DNA of 64,000 bases. Source: Doris montereyensis (lineage: Eukaryota > Mollusca > Gastropoda > Nudibranchia > Dorididae). Under the pieces are notes generated by a model, which saw only the letters and a program-made list of their open reading frames with translations, was not told the origin of the DNA and made no database searches. The translations under genes and the position numbers were made by a program. This document shows, piece after piece, positions 12,101 through 21,331 of this stretch (the first letter of the stretch is position 1; the number at the start of each line of letters is the position of its first letter). The stretch lies in NCBI GenBank assembly GCA_037039925.1, contig JAXRKP010000024.1, positions 578,042 through 642,041 of the forward strand, given 5' to 3'.

Positions 12101-13028
12101 GAATTAATTATTTGTGAGTCAAAATTGTTCGTACCAGCCAAAAGAAATCGCCCCTGGCCTGCCTCAAAAGTTAACAAACATACAACCTTTATCAAATTGT
12201 TCCTAATTGAATATAGAATCTTTCTATGATTGTTTTATGCCTATGGGACAGAACTGAGACATGCAACATGTTAAGGAAGGTGGAGAGATTAGTAGAGCTA
12301 CTTTCACCTAGGCAAGCTGTTTGAAGTACTGTTAATCTTTAGAGGAAGGAACGTGAACCAGATGACGATGACACAATCTTAAAATCCCAGCAAATGCAAT
12401 AAAAATTGTTGATTTTTCAACAAAACAGTCACCTGTAGGTCGAAATTAACAAACTCCTCTATTCCACTTTCGATATTAGCACCGGAGAAGTAGCTAAACA
12501 GTTTGAGTGGACTTCAGATCGAAACAAAACATAAAGCTATCTACAGAACTCTGTGAACGGTTATGTGGTAAAAATTACCTTCCCAAGCAACGCTGTGTGT
12601 TCCGGAGACAAAGAGTTATGTTATGCCATGATGTAAGATTTTTGTGTGAGGGTTGTTCGCAATTGATGATTTTGATAAGTAATATTTGCAAATACTGTAT
12701 CTCCTATAAACTCAATTTCTGGGATGAGAAGGAAAAAAAGCCATAGACTTCATCCCGTGAAATTCATATGTACAACTGATATGAGGACCAGAAAAGCGAA
12801 AAATTTTACAACCCCTTTTTCTCACAGGCTAGACATTTTCTTGCGACTGTACTTTATATAGATCACAGAATAGACTCATCACAAATGAAAAATGCTAAAT
12901 CATATTAGCATCATATCATTGACAACTTACGATCGGTCAAGCTTGCCACTCCTGCCAAAGTCGTTATGGGAACGCTTGGAGTTTCTCCGTTCATGTCTTC
13001 ATGACATCTCTTTGTGATAAAGGAGAAA
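1..13028 (-). CDS. NIPBL: NIPBL / Nipped-B-like cohesin loader, 5' half (13 coding exons)
   Basis: NIPBL (SCC2) with MAU2 loads the cohesin ring onto chromatin in the nucleus. Coding exons, from start to window edge: 12994-12931, 9764-9596, 8674-8562, 7527-7408, 6324-6198, 4969-4545, 4100-4070, 2698-2555, 1682-1596, 1260-1096, 974-869, 707-621, 156-1. All introns are GT-AG and phases join. Landmarks match vertebrate NIPBL as I recall it: VPITTLAGVASLTD then LLPQLPLPTPLP at the N-terminus, ELKDGL and LLQAVLRNDPNIF, a basic MKKKEKQMKRK stretch, and MPKQVYLEDVIERI just before the HEAT repeats. About 598 residues are encoded here, roughly half the length of the same region in human, because the long low-complexity middle is short. 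The HEAT-repeat part is beyond position 1. Four exons are one base short (separate entries), so the reading frame as given is broken; assembly error or decay. Confidence 0.93.
621..707 (-). CDS. NIPBL: NIPBL coding exon 12
   Basis: The exon reads ILPEKLVKLLTILLWNVRDG then CKVTPNINQ, colinear with human LSTDKTVKVLNILEKNIQDGSKLSTLLNH. It is flanked by TTTTTTCCAG and CAG|GTAGGG; 87 nt, phase 0 to phase 0, intact. Confidence 0.92.
869..974 (-). CDS. NIPBL: NIPBL coding exon 11, one base short
   Basis: One frame gives NDDIESPPESLIARGVLTDLS. The frame that joins exon 12 gives GEAAKLKAMNALSQ, matching human SESAKIKAMGIMDK. The change lies near 919 (TC|GGTGAAG). Phase 1 in and phase 0 out need 107 nt and 106 are present. 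The acceptor is TTTTTTTTTCAG and the donor CAG|GTATTA. Confidence 0.85.
1096..1260 (-). CDS. NIPBL: NIPBL coding exon 10
   Basis: The exon reads ARMKKKEKQMKRKSLQP then LLDSPMFKKFNSCVELIFDS. It is colinear with human ARKMKKKEKQKKRKAYEP and MMDSSTFKRFTASIENILDN. Together with the N-terminus this is the most diagnostic match to NIPBL. The donor is GACAAAG|GTATGT; 165 nt, in frame. Confidence 0.95.
1596..1682 (-). CDS. NIPBL: NIPBL coding exon 9
   Basis: The exon reads KKRRHSVESDDTSSHSEF then VEIEVDEETL, an acidic and serine-rich stretch like the SDSDMEDYSPPPSLSE segment of vertebrates. The acceptor is ACTTTCAG and the donor TTGA|GTAAGT. It is 87 nt and in frame. Confidence 0.87.
2555..2698 (-). 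CDS. NIPBL: NIPBL coding exon 8
   Basis: The exon reads VKTDCDNDSRKRKREESSY...SRSRRSEDTYKSRA. It contains a basic RKRKRE cluster that could serve as a nuclear signal and matches the charged KRKRS...RKRHKKDD region of vertebrate NIPBL in character. The acceptor is TTCCCCCAG and the donor GCTG|GTGAGC; phases fit (144 nt). Confidence 0.85.
2699..4544 (-). other. NIPBL introns around the micro-exon
   Basis: The stretch holds AT-rich DNA with no gene. An (AT)n run lies at 4168-4190. Around 3932-4020 there is a piece of the second SINE-like repeat (see 20530-20785). The segment 3660-3900 has the texture of a dispersed repeat but I have no second copy here. Confidence 0.45.
4070..4100 (-). CDS. NIPBL: NIPBL coding exon 7, a 31-nt micro-exon
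   Basis: The exon encodes MLKTIRKGGS plus one base that completes V with exon 8. The acceptor is ATTTTTCAG and the donor GTG|GTAAGA. Its length is not a multiple of three, so skipping would shift the frame. Support comes from phase joining on both sides and good splice sites; sequence conservation here is weak. Confidence 0.72.
4545..4969 (-). CDS. NIPBL: NIPBL coding exon 6, long low-complexity exon
   Basis: A single open frame of 141 codons contains SSSSSQSHQESSG, then VDSDRIAEPVIVLNDIG, and ends NKPVVLLEMLDPS, which resembles human AKPVVVLQKLSLDD. The acceptor is CTCACCACAG and the donor TCG|GTCAGT. This exon replaces the very large exon 10 of vertebrates and accounts for most of the shortening. 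Confidence 0.88.
5455..5532. repeat. 39-bp tandem duplication in NIPBL intron
   Basis: Two adjacent 39-bp units (5455-5493 and 5494-5532) differ at a few bases. Each contains CATCACTATACCGCCTCCCA. This is a recent local duplication inside the intron between exons 5 and 6; no other feature was seen in 4970-6197. Confidence 0.85.
6198..6324 (-). CDS. NIPBL: NIPBL coding exon 5, one base short
   Basis: The entering frame reads YGPSQSPRYQNNLYASP and the leaving frame reads SNSPYPATSAGFGHSSG. The switch lies in a run of four C near 6274. Neighbouring phases require 128 nt and 127 are present. The region is the proline/serine/tyrosine-rich linker that corresponds to SPVPSPYAPQSPAGY in human. Confidence 0.75.
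7408..7527 (-). CDS. NIPBL: NIPBL coding exon 4, one base short
   Basis: The phase from exon 3 gives ITPLGQQFRSCQSTSRERQQ. The frame that joins exon 5 gives YFPHHGSPQGFNQQRHSP, the Q/N/S/P/H-rich composition expected in this part of NIPBL. The two frames meet at a GG|TATTTC junction near 7465. Phase-2 entry and phase-2 exit need 121 nt but 120 are present. A different acceptor (TTTAG at about 7490) would keep one frame open, but its product (HVSQLPEKGNK...) has none of the expected composition. Confidence 0.75.
8562..8674 (-). CDS. NIPBL: NIPBL coding exon 3
   Basis: The split Ile codon joins exon 2 as I|ELKDGLSTSNVQGEVP, followed by LLQAVLRNDPNIFQ; human NIPBL has IELKDNL...LLQAVLARSPNVF. 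The acceptor is TTTGCAG and the donor GATG|GTAGGT. The exon is intact in frame (113 nt). Confidence 0.92.
8888..9385. repeat. Repeat cluster in NIPBL intron: LINE tail, 21-bp and about 90-bp tandem repeats
   Basis: 8890-8945 is (AAT)n followed by TTCTTTATTGTCCAT, which on the minus strand looks like a LINE 3' tail. 8955-9026 holds about four copies of a 21-bp unit containing CACAGTTGAGACATAAATTT. 9183-9385 holds two copies of an approximately 90-bp unit (CCAATGAGTATTTACTAGAA, then AAAAAAGCCATAATCA) separated and bordered by (TC)n runs. All of it sits between NIPBL exons 2 and 3. Confidence 0.8.
9596..9764 (-). CDS. NIPBL: NIPBL coding exon 2
   Basis: The exon reads LLPQLPLPTPLP...LLYNPTIVQGARHLL...AQLAHALRQTSTSQ, colinear with vertebrate LLNQLPLPSPLP...LLFNARIAEEVNCLL...SQLVHSLNQVSTDH. 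The acceptor is TTCTCACAG and the donor AT|GTAAGC. It is 169 nt long, which fits phase 1 in and phase 2 out, so it is intact. Confidence 0.93.
9765..12930 (-). other. NIPBL intron 1 with dispersed repeats
   Basis: No coding exon was found. 10480-10625 is the reverse complement of 16545-16690 (shared words CTGCCAGACGGCAAGGTGC and TTTTTTCATAGATTT). 10735-10754 ends in CTACTG followed by TA, as do the Tigger-like elements, but I could not find its other end. 11855-11920 is a fragment of the second SINE-like repeat (GCACGTTAAAGATCCCCTGG). The remainder is unremarkable. Confidence 0.55.
12931..13028 (-). CDS. NIPBL: NIPBL first coding exon (CDS 12931-12994 plus 5' leader)
   Basis: The start ATG at 12994-12992 is chosen because the 21 residues that follow (MNGETPSVPITTLAG...SLTD) match the N-terminus of animal NIPBL, the region that binds MAU2. 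The exon begins after a TTTTTCAG acceptor (13029-13031), so at least one non-coding leader exon must lie at higher coordinates; I could not place it. The donor is GATC|GTAAGT, phase 1. Confidence 0.92.
12991..13007 (-). promoter_or_regulatory. Two overlapping minimal uORFs ahead of the NIPBL start
   Basis: In the leader, ATG TCA TGA (13007-12999) overlaps ATG AAG ACA TGA (13002-12991). The second stop overlaps the main start codon (ATGA). Their presence is seen directly; an effect on NIPBL translation is only an inference. Confidence 0.55.
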
Positions 13029-13809
13029 CTGAAAAAGGAAAATAATTTGAGTAAAGAAACAAAAATCCCAGTTGAATCTGAAAAAGAAAAGACAATTGTT
13101 TTAAGCACAATGATTCCCTTTATAAGATTCAGCCTACGGCAGGTGAACTTCATCGAAAACTTTGTAACTATGTAAGTCTTATTGAAACAAAGTCAACCTT
13201 TATGAATGCTACCTGTAAACATACTTCAAAAGTGTTGATACTATATTATATTATAAAATATAGTCGTGATTACATGAGATTTATGATTACACAATAAGTG
13301 ATTTTTTTTTGCTTTTGAGTTTAGGTTTTGCTTTTTAGCATGTACATGAGTAACGGTCAAAATACAGTCATCCTACATCATTGAAAAGTTTGTAGCGTCC
13401 TTGGTTGCCATAAAAATGTCTGCCAGCTTGGATTTTGACCCAATTTTCAAAATCTATCTTCTGTTAGTTATGAATAAATTCACTCAAAACCTGTGCAGAT
13501 CGTCTTTTCCATTCAATATCTAAAGAGTGGCGTCAGGTTTAAAAAAAAAATTGTGGATAGTTTAAAAAAAACAAACTATATATCGTATACACACTGATGC
13601 GTAACACCTCTTACATCACACAGCGATGGGCTGATCGGTGTCAGCAGAAACAAAGTCAACTCGATGTTGCCACATTTGGCGATTAACCGCCAATATACAG
13701 GTTTTTACTGCCATCTTCTCAATCAGTGTTAGGGTAATTTACGTCAATTTTGTAAAATATATATATATACGTCATATGAATATTTTTCTGCCATGAACTT
13801 ATAGATAAA
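13029..13809. other. Upstream region of NIPBL
   Basis: This must contain intron or leader sequence of NIPBL because its first coding exon starts with an acceptor. I see no second leader exon that I can defend, and no TATA box. A poly-A run and an (AT)n run (13756-13768) are present. Confidence 0.4.
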
Positions 13810-14362
13810 TGATCGTTCTACTTGAATATGTGCAAAGAACAGAAAATCAACCTTTTGGTCCAAAACTCACCAGTCCATGCCCCCCCCCCCCCCAAAAAGA
13901 TTCCATGAACAATCAGGGGAACTGCTTTCATACACACTTCACCCCACTACTTGTAGAACTTGTTGCCCCATACAAACAAAGCAGAAATTTAAGATTAAAT
14001 CATGCTCTTTTAATCTTCGGTTAGTGATAAGTTTTAATGTTGCAGCTCCAGTTTTATGGAACAATCTGTCTTTTTATATACCGTCTTCCTTGTTCATTGA
14101 CACTTTTAGGAAACGATTAAAGACAGGATTGTTAAGATCTGCTTTTATTTACACTGGAGAAAGTTCACCATGAAGTGAAATGTTTTGTTTATAATCACTG
14201 TTGCATATATGCTTTTTACTGTGCATTCCATAGTTTGATTGCATAAATTGTCTTGATTTTTAAAATCTTTTTATCATAAATACTTTTGATTGTACAGCGC
14301 CATCGTACACCTTTGGTGGATGTCAGGCACTTTATGAATGTATTATTATTATGATTATTCAA
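13810..14362 (+). mobile_element. 3' fragment of a CR1/L2-like LINE (family C) with ATT tail
   Basis: The segment 14030-14170 encodes FNVAAPVLWNNLSFYIPSSL then FIDTFRKRLKTGLL. This is the conserved C-terminal tail of many CR1/Jockey-type reverse transcriptases (F.VAAP.LWN.LP...F...LKT.L). A typical 3' end follows: TGTACAGCGCCATCGTACAC, then a trimer repeat (TATTATTATT) to 14362. The 5' part is lost and the frame shifts near 14025. A run of 14 C lies at 13880-13893. Confidence 0.75.
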
Positions 14363-14375
14363 CAACAACAAAAAT

Positions 14376-14672
14376 GGCGTCAGTGGCTGAGCGGTTAGGC
14401 TGCCGGACTGGGGATCATGAGGTACCGAGGTCGAATCCTAGCAAAGCCAGGGCCGCCGTTGTGTTCCTTGGGAAAGACACGTAACACGCATTTTCCCTAC
14501 TCTACCCAGGTGAAAATGGGTACAAGCACTAAGCAGGAGTAAAAACATGCGTATGACCAGCGTCCTGGCGAGGTGGTGATTATTGTCACCTGTTCCGCTT
14601 CACGCTATAGAAACCGGGATAAGTTAAGACTCTAAAGGCCTTAAGGGCCTTGAAGGAATTTTACTTTTTTTT
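14376..14672 (+). mobile_element. tRNA-derived SINE, family 1, full copy
   Basis: The head resembles a class II (Leu/Ser-like) tRNA, with an A box in GTGGCTGAGCGGTTAGGCTG and a B box in AGGTCGAATCC. A conserved body follows (TTGTGTTCCTTGGGAAAGAC, GGTGGTGATTATTGT) and then the tail CCTTGAAGGAATTTTACTTT. Three other copies in the window share this layout. It is not a functional tRNA gene: the anticodon arm and acceptor pairing are not preserved. Confidence 0.85.
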
Positions 14673-14892
14673 ATTCAAAAAAGTAATCCTTATGAATGCA
14701 AGAACAATATTCTATCACAAACGTTTGGGGGTTGTTTTGTCAAGAAATTAAGAAGTTCAAGTCTTAAAAATAAACAGCTGAAAGAAAGACAAAATTCCAA
14801 AGGCCATAAAAACATGGGTTTTTTTTCATTCACTGACCAACCTATAAGAAGAAGAATTGAGGTGTAAAAATACAAAAAATGAGAAATGAATA

Positions 14893-15640
14893 CAGTAGTA
14901 ACCGCCTAAATGCCTGGTGCTTGGGAAGCAGAGAAAACGGGCATTTAGGCGAAAGTAGTTCAGGGGCATTCGGGGCAACAATTTGGGGGATGGGAGGTGT
15001 GGTCACTACGATTCACAATTATCATGTTAAAATAAAGATGACAGACATCCAAGGATATAGACGCATATCCAGATCGTTTGTTTTAAGTCATCAGTTTTAT
15101 GGAAAATTAAATGCGAGAAATAGGGACACTTGGAACCCATTTAGCACTGTGGTGGTGAGCGTGCGGATGGGTTGACCATTGCTCACCACGAAGACCTGAA
15201 AGCACAATGGATATGGCCAATGCAAGGCAGGTGATTTCATGCCACTTACGACATCAAAAAGAAGTGTGGGCAGAGTCCGGAAGACTGTTCAATTCTAATT
15301 GCCTGACAAACCAGTGATCCAATGGACAAAGGATGTGCTGTACAGTGGGTGGAGTTAAGATATTACAGTACATTGGATAGGAAATGAGGGTAGTTACAAT
15401 GCATGGCCCATTGTTGACAGGCATTTAAAGCCATATTAGCAATGGGATTACATGTACGATTAAAAAAAAAGTTAATCAATTACGGACGTAATTTATGTTA
15501 ATTTGGAGAAATTGACACTTGTAGTTGCCGTTGAGACCGGGTATTTAGGCAAAACTCTTGGTTTTGAAACGGGCATTTAGAGGGGCGATTTATAAAGGAA
15601 AAATCTTTCACTGAGATTACGGGCATTTAAGTGGTCACTA
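14893..15640. mobile_element. Tigger/pogo-like non-autonomous DNA transposon, decayed
   Basis: It starts TA|CAGTAGTAACCGCCTAAATGCC; the end, read on the minus strand, is TTAGTGACCACTTAAATGCCCG. The ends therefore form imperfect terminal inverted repeats. Subterminal copies of GGGCATTTAGG occur in both orientations. No transposase is visible. The right-hand TA is damaged. Confidence 0.6.
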
Positions 15641-16227
15641 ATGAATTTCAATTTGGCTTCAGAGCTTGATATCACACTATATGGTCTAAAAAATCAATTT
15701 TCTATACACCAAAATATAAATGTCTTTAAAATTTATATTTTAAGGATAATTGTTTACTCAGAAGAAAAATGGCACATAAATGAATCCTGTGCTAAAAGGG
15801 TCTGTTTACAAAATTGGATTGTCGGATCATTTACTGGACTCAGTAGCGTCATCGTGTAGAAACCATTGAACTAAGGTGATACTCAAGCTTATAAGGAAGT
15901 CTACATCCTAGCCTTTCTCAACAAAGTAAATTTATTAAGTTAACATTAAATGCTTGTGTGTGCTCTTGAACATGAGACTTAATGGCAAGAAAATATGGGC
16001 ACTAACACCATAACTCAATCTGTATCCTCACTTGATAGCATTTTATTCATTAAGAAATGATGACAATTAATTTATCATTTTAATCATGGTGAAAGATAAT
16101 AAGCAGACTGATCTCAGATTGGATTTTTTCTCTTCGCATGAAAAAACCTTTATCAGCTGTTTTCTCTCTCATTGTTTCAGTCTTCCATTATTTTAATCTC
16201 TCTTGCACTCTCTCTTATATTGTTATA
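15641..16227. other. Intergenic, nothing recognised
   Basis: AT-rich DNA with no gene, repeat or site that I can support. Confidence 0.4.
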
Positions 16228-16387
16228 CAGTAGTAGCTGGATAAAAGCACACTGTGCATAAACACACGCCTACATCTGCTGACCGAATTTTTACTATATA
16301 ATAAAAGTGTTCTAATAAACGCACAGTATGCATAAAAGCATGCTTTTTCCTGTGTCGAAAGGGCGTGCGTTTATCTAGCGACTACTG
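16228..16387. mobile_element. 160-bp pogo/Tigger-like MITE
   Basis: The left end CAGTAGTAGCTGGATAAAAGC and the reverse complement of the right end CAGTAGTCGCTAGATAAACGC pair over about 25 bp. TA dinucleotides flank both sides (16226-16227 and 16388-16389). Length, TA target and CAGTAG termini fit the pogo/Tigger group (Tc1/mariner superfamily). There is no coding capacity. Confidence 0.82.
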
Positions 16388-16544
16388 TATATTATAATAC
16401 AGAAGTATCAGTCTAAAAACAAACCGCCCCACAATACCCTAATCTGCCTGTCTGTACATATTCTCGGAAAACAAAATTTTCTGTATAAATTCACCCTTAA
16501 TACACATCTGGACAGGCTAATGACCTAATCTTTAAAGACACCTT

Positions 16545-16690
16545 TCTTGTCAAAGCTGTCAAGACAATTGTCTTTTTTCATAGATTTTAAGTAAACCAGA
16601 TCATGTCATGTGTAGATAATCAAGCCCCGCCTCTCAACTGCAGATAGACCCTTCTCTCTACCTGCCAAACGACAAGGTGCCAAAATGCTA
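16545..16690. repeat. Dispersed repeat, inverted copy of 10480-10625
   Basis: Shared blocks include TTTTTTCATAGATTT, GTGTAGATAATCAAGCC and CTGCCAAACGACAAGGTGCC (reverse orientation in the other copy). The parent family is unknown. Confidence 0.7.
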
Positions 16691-17737
16691 GATCTAATGT
16701 TGTATTTCTTTGGAAAGACACTAAATATACATTCCCAACTCAAATCAGGCGCAAATGGCTTTCAACATCGACTCAGGAGTAAAATGTATGACAGACTAAC
16801 AGGGAGGAGTTCCATACTGGGATATCCTATTTATTTTTCGCTAGTGAGTACAATTCAATGAGAAGTAAATATAACACATATCCAACTATCTAAGATATAA
16901 AATCACATTTATATCGAATAAAAAAAATCTTTTGGACACAATAATCGATCTAGAAATACGAAGTTGAGCCTATTAATTCCAAACAGCAGCCTTTTTCTTC
17001 TTTGTCACCGTTTTCAGTTTCAATAAGATAACATTTAGGATGTTTGCACTGCACAAACTCTATGATACCTCTGGCTAGCAACACGTGTTTGGGATGCCAT
17101 GCCCGAGGACTTATGATTGCTTCGCAGGGGAAGTTCAGGGGGTAAGGGATAGTGATAGAATACAGAAACAACGGGTCATTCAATTATTTTGATTTCAATA
17201 CTTTACAACGTAATAGGCCTAGTGTATTAAATGTTAGGTTATTTTCTTAAAAAACGATGAAACAGTTCATAGCATCTATGCAGTTTTATGCAAATTAGCT
17301 TACCTTACTAAAAGAACACGTTCTCAAGAGTGTCATACATACAGGATACAGCTAAAATTACTCACTCACATTTCATTGGCTAAATGGTCGACTTCAGTCC
17401 CATGTCATGCTAGCTCATGTCTCAGTGTGTGTCTAAGGTTCCACCTCATCCTCGATATGTAAGTTTCTTGTCTAATGTCTTAGATTCATACTGTGCTACC
17501 TTGTGTGTGTGCGTGTGTGTTAGAGAAAGAGCCTGCATGAAAACAAACAACACCTCAACAACAAACAGCCCTGCTCTTGTGTTTCCAAGTTATCTTCCCA
17601 AGTAAGTCGTCTTTCTATAATTACTCCTGTGTTAGTACCACTGCCGTGTATTTCCGACTGTCGTGCCTATGGTCAGCGGTGCTAAAGTGGGAGTTATAAT
17701 AATTAAACAGCTTAAAAAGCCCTGCTTGCCTGGTCCA

Positions 17738-17840
17738 AGTCATCTCCCTATTATTACTCCCACTTAAGCACCGCCGCAGTGTATTTTCAACTTGATTTAC
17801 TATAGTCAGTTTAAGTGGGAGTAATAATAGGGCGATAACT
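17738..17840. repeat. Fold-back inverted repeat
   Basis: The arms 17738-17767 and 17811-17840 pair over 30 bp with two mismatches; the inner 22 bp (CCCTATTATTACTCCCACTT plus AA) are perfect. The spacer is 43 bp. A decayed relative of one arm lies at 17668-17685 (AGTGGGAGTTATAATAATT). It may be a short fold-back transposon. Confidence 0.8.
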
Positions 17841-18017
17841 GGAGAACACACACATGAGAGTCAGAGGTCCTTCATAACATATGCAGCGCTCTTGCGATCG
17901 ATGAGCATGAGATAATAAAGAGGGCTATCGGGACAAAGCTCAGTATCGAGCATAAACTGGGTTTGTAATCGTATTCAAGGTGAAATCTTGGCGTTGCTAA
18001 AGTGCGATTATCCCATA

Positions 18018-18430
18018 GTATAGAGAATAGAATCTAGCCCAAGATCTAGGTCTACACAATAGAATCTAGGTAGATCTAGACCACTAGAGCTAGCTAGATC
18101 TCTAAATCTAGAATTTAGATTAGATTATTTATAAACTGTAGCCTAACTGTGTAGATCTACTGATACAGATTAGATTTTTCTAGATCTAGGAATCAAAAAC
18201 ATCTAAAAACTTACATGACTAGAGTCTAGAGCAGAACCATGAAGACCTAGAAGAGATCTAGAGATTTGTATATCTAGCTGTAGATCTAGCTCTGCCTTTT
18301 CTGAGATTTTTTCTATCACAAATAAAATGAGAATTCAGAGGCCAGAGAGAGAGAGGTCAGGTCAGGATCTAGAGATGCATGAAGCCTGATTGAACTAGAT
18401 CCAGATCTAATCTAGGTCAACAGCAAGACC
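18018..18430. repeat. TCTAGATC-rich low-complexity tract
   Basis: The words TCTAGA, AGATCT and CTAGATC recur at irregular spacing through the tract. Similar tracts occur at 54000-54125, 56455-56760 and 58860-59110. The remaining DNA from 16691 to 20529 holds the inverted repeat above and an (AT)n run at 18455-18500, and no gene that I can support. Confidence 0.7.
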
Positions 18431-20529
18431 TCCAATCTAAAAGAGATTGATGTATGTATATATTATATATATATATGTATATATATATATATACATGTAG
18501 GTCTATATATTTAAATATTAATAGAATGGAAAAATCATAAACCTCAATCTATACACAATAGATCTACGAAAGCTCTCGATGAAAGCCAGACAGACTGCAT
18601 GACCATCGCGTATGAATTTATCGAGTAGCAATCAAAACATTCGATGACTATACACCCTGAGAAATGAAATTTTGTCAAATGTTGATGTTGTCATGCAGTA
18701 AATTTAAAAATACAATATGAATGAACTTCAAACATCACAGCACACAATGAATAGTCTTCAAATTAGTGATATTTATCAGCACTCCACAGCAGGAAAGGTG
18801 CTATTCTTCAGTTCACCGCTGTCGAGTTTCCCTGTCCCTCAACCATTGTTGACAGGTTACTCACCTGTCCAAAACGCCCTTTCTCCAACACAAAGAACGT
18901 CTTTACAGCAAATACGTAATGTCCAAGTGTTCACTCTTGAATAATTTACATCCTTAAAATATATCCATGACGAATTAACTAAGTTAAACACAATAAATTG
19001 GATATTTTTTCCAAGAATCGGACGATACCCCGCGCCAAAAATTAGCACAACCGTATAGCATTTTTCTACGAAAACATCCGCTTCAAATAGTTCCTGTGAC
19101 CTGTCGCTTCATTTGTGAAGGAAAGATAAATCTCTAATAAGACTTCAAAAAAACATTAAAAATATATTATTATATTATATTGACATATACTTTGTTCCAA
19201 TAATGCTTAACATAGTGGGCTTTCTCAAACTTGCGCATGAATATTGAAGTTTATGTTTTGCACTTTGAAAATAGTGCTCAAGAAAGAATTCTCATGAAAT
19301 CAATGGGACTAACAATGTTTCTTATAGTGGATCAAATCAACTAGCCAAACTGTGTACACTTGATGCCATCAGTAAACACGAAACGACGCCGGGAATGAGT
19401 TGAAAATAAATTTATTTTATCTTTTTTCAAAAACAAAACAATGGTCAGTCATACGCTTGCGACAATCCTACGAACTGAACTCCAATACCAATTCACACGA
19501 ACGCAACATTGACCTGAAATTAAGTTTTATTCTAACAAGTACTTGAAGTAGTTTGCTATTTCTGTGTGTGTGCACATGCGTGTGTATCTGTGTAAGAATG
19601 TCTGGTCTGCGAAATGCTTTGCTTGTAAAAAAAAAATGTGCTTCGAGTTTGTTTACATTTAATCTACAGGTGTATAAAGATGATAATGCGGATAACTCAA
19701 TCGTTACATAATGTTTTTATCAAAACATTTCACTTGTTTTTTCGATCAACTGGCTCTACCGGCAGTGGCGATAGTACGTTTCTTTCAACAAGTCGCTGGG
19801 TTTCCATGTCATGTATACATGTATTTTGTTCCCCAGTACAGAAAGCAGGCCATATTTCTTCCTGGTGTGGCTTCCCTATGAGAAAAATGTACGTTACAAG
19901 GGAGAATAAAACAGGATGACCCTTATGCAAATAATACTGTTGGTTTGTTCAACATTTTTATATCGTCTTTAGGCACTCATGTTATAAAAGAATACAGTAA
20001 AGGAAATAAACAATCAGCCTAAATCTTGTTGGGAAAATTTAGATCTTTGATGTGAAACAAACGCAGTGTAGAAAACATGATAAGAATGGGGGAAGAAAAA
20101 AAGTTGACAACTTCGTGTATTTTTATTTACTTGGACACAGAATGTGACAAAATGGAAACTCACCAGGTAAAATTAGAAGATGATTGGCATTGTCTATGAC
20201 AAACATACGACAAATAGAATAAATACACTGTTCTTCTTATGTCATTGTGCCGTATCTGTTGCAGACATTGGCCATCATTTCTCTTCACTCTTTCTGGTTC
20301 TCTGTAGCTCTCAAGAAGTTGTATCACTTTGTCTGCCCCTTGTTGCTCAACCTTTCATATTATGTGTGTCATTCTCGGCCCACGTCTGCTTCTCTTCCGT
20401 TGATCTTTCCTGTTAGTACAGCTGGCTCTCTCTATCTCATTATTTCAGTAAATATATCCTTTGAATTTTAGTCACCTCTGTCTGATAGTGTTCAAAATTG
20501 GCGGTTTTGTGTTAATTACCGAGGGAAGG

Positions 20530-20785
20530 ACGTTTCGAATGCCTTGTAAACAGCCAATGGATCTTTAACGTGCAAAGAACGCTGTGGTATGCACATAGAA
20601 CCCCCTTTCTATCGTCCGTCTCCAATGGGATTAGATGTCGATTCACCTATTTGGACTCGGGAGGGGGAGGGTAGATTTTACTCGAAGAATATCGAGACAA
20701 TTTTTCAACCGTTGGCGGGGCTTGAACCCACGCCCTTTGAGTTGATAGACTGACACCTTGCCTCTGGTTTATCGAGCCCCCTCTG
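20530..20785 (-). mobile_element. SINE-like repeat, family 2
   Basis: On the minus strand a tRNA-like head carries the B-box-like GGTTCAAGCCC (from GGGCTTGAACCC on the plus strand), and the element ends ...CGTTAAAGATCCATTGG. Fragments recur at 52409-52505 (same orientation), 11855-11920 (opposite) and 3932-4020 (head part). The tRNA origin is inferred from the box alone. Confidence 0.55.
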
Positions 20786-21331
20786 GCTGAGAGAAGTACA
20801 ATGTCTTGAGGAGGACGAAGAAAAGAGGAATGATATTAGAAAAATTATAAGCAGGAGGAAAATGAGATAATTATTTTGATATGTCCTAAGAGGTATCAGT
20901 GGACAATAAAATGGTGAATGGTGAAATAAATATATTGGCTCTTACTCCGAAAAAGAAATTGTTACAGTTTACTAAGGTCTGTTTTCATTTCCATCGTCAC
21001 ATCGATATTTTCTTTCTTTTGTCGCGAGGACGAGCTAAGTATGTGTCGTTTTAGTCTTCGTCTCACACACGCTAACATACCGGCACTTGCTAGCGCAGTA
21101 GTCGAGTACACTATTTCTCTTCTTTTCATCAACGATACTCATAATTCAACTCAGCGCTTGAAACCATTAGGCCGTTTTTACATGGCTCGTTTTTACGTAC
21201 AACCGAATTTTATAATCCCCCCCCGCCCTTTTCATTTTTCCTTCTTCACAAAGAACGAAAATTTGACAATGAAAATTACCCAATAACATTCACGCTTCAT
21301 TTTCCACTTTTCATCGATCAGATTCGATCTG

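Noticed and set aside
12507..12746. 79-codon plus-strand frame with several Cys
   Set aside because: Cysteine spacing fits no zinc-finger pattern I know, and it lies in NIPBL intron 1 without splice support.
14376..14450. A possible tRNA gene
   Set aside because: Only A and B boxes are kept; the stems do not pair and the same head recurs with a common body and tail, so it is a SINE.
16950..17183. 77-codon minus-strand frame with AIISPRAWHPKHVLLARG
   Set aside because: It looks protein-like, but I know no family, see no splice context, and the length is within chance for this composition.
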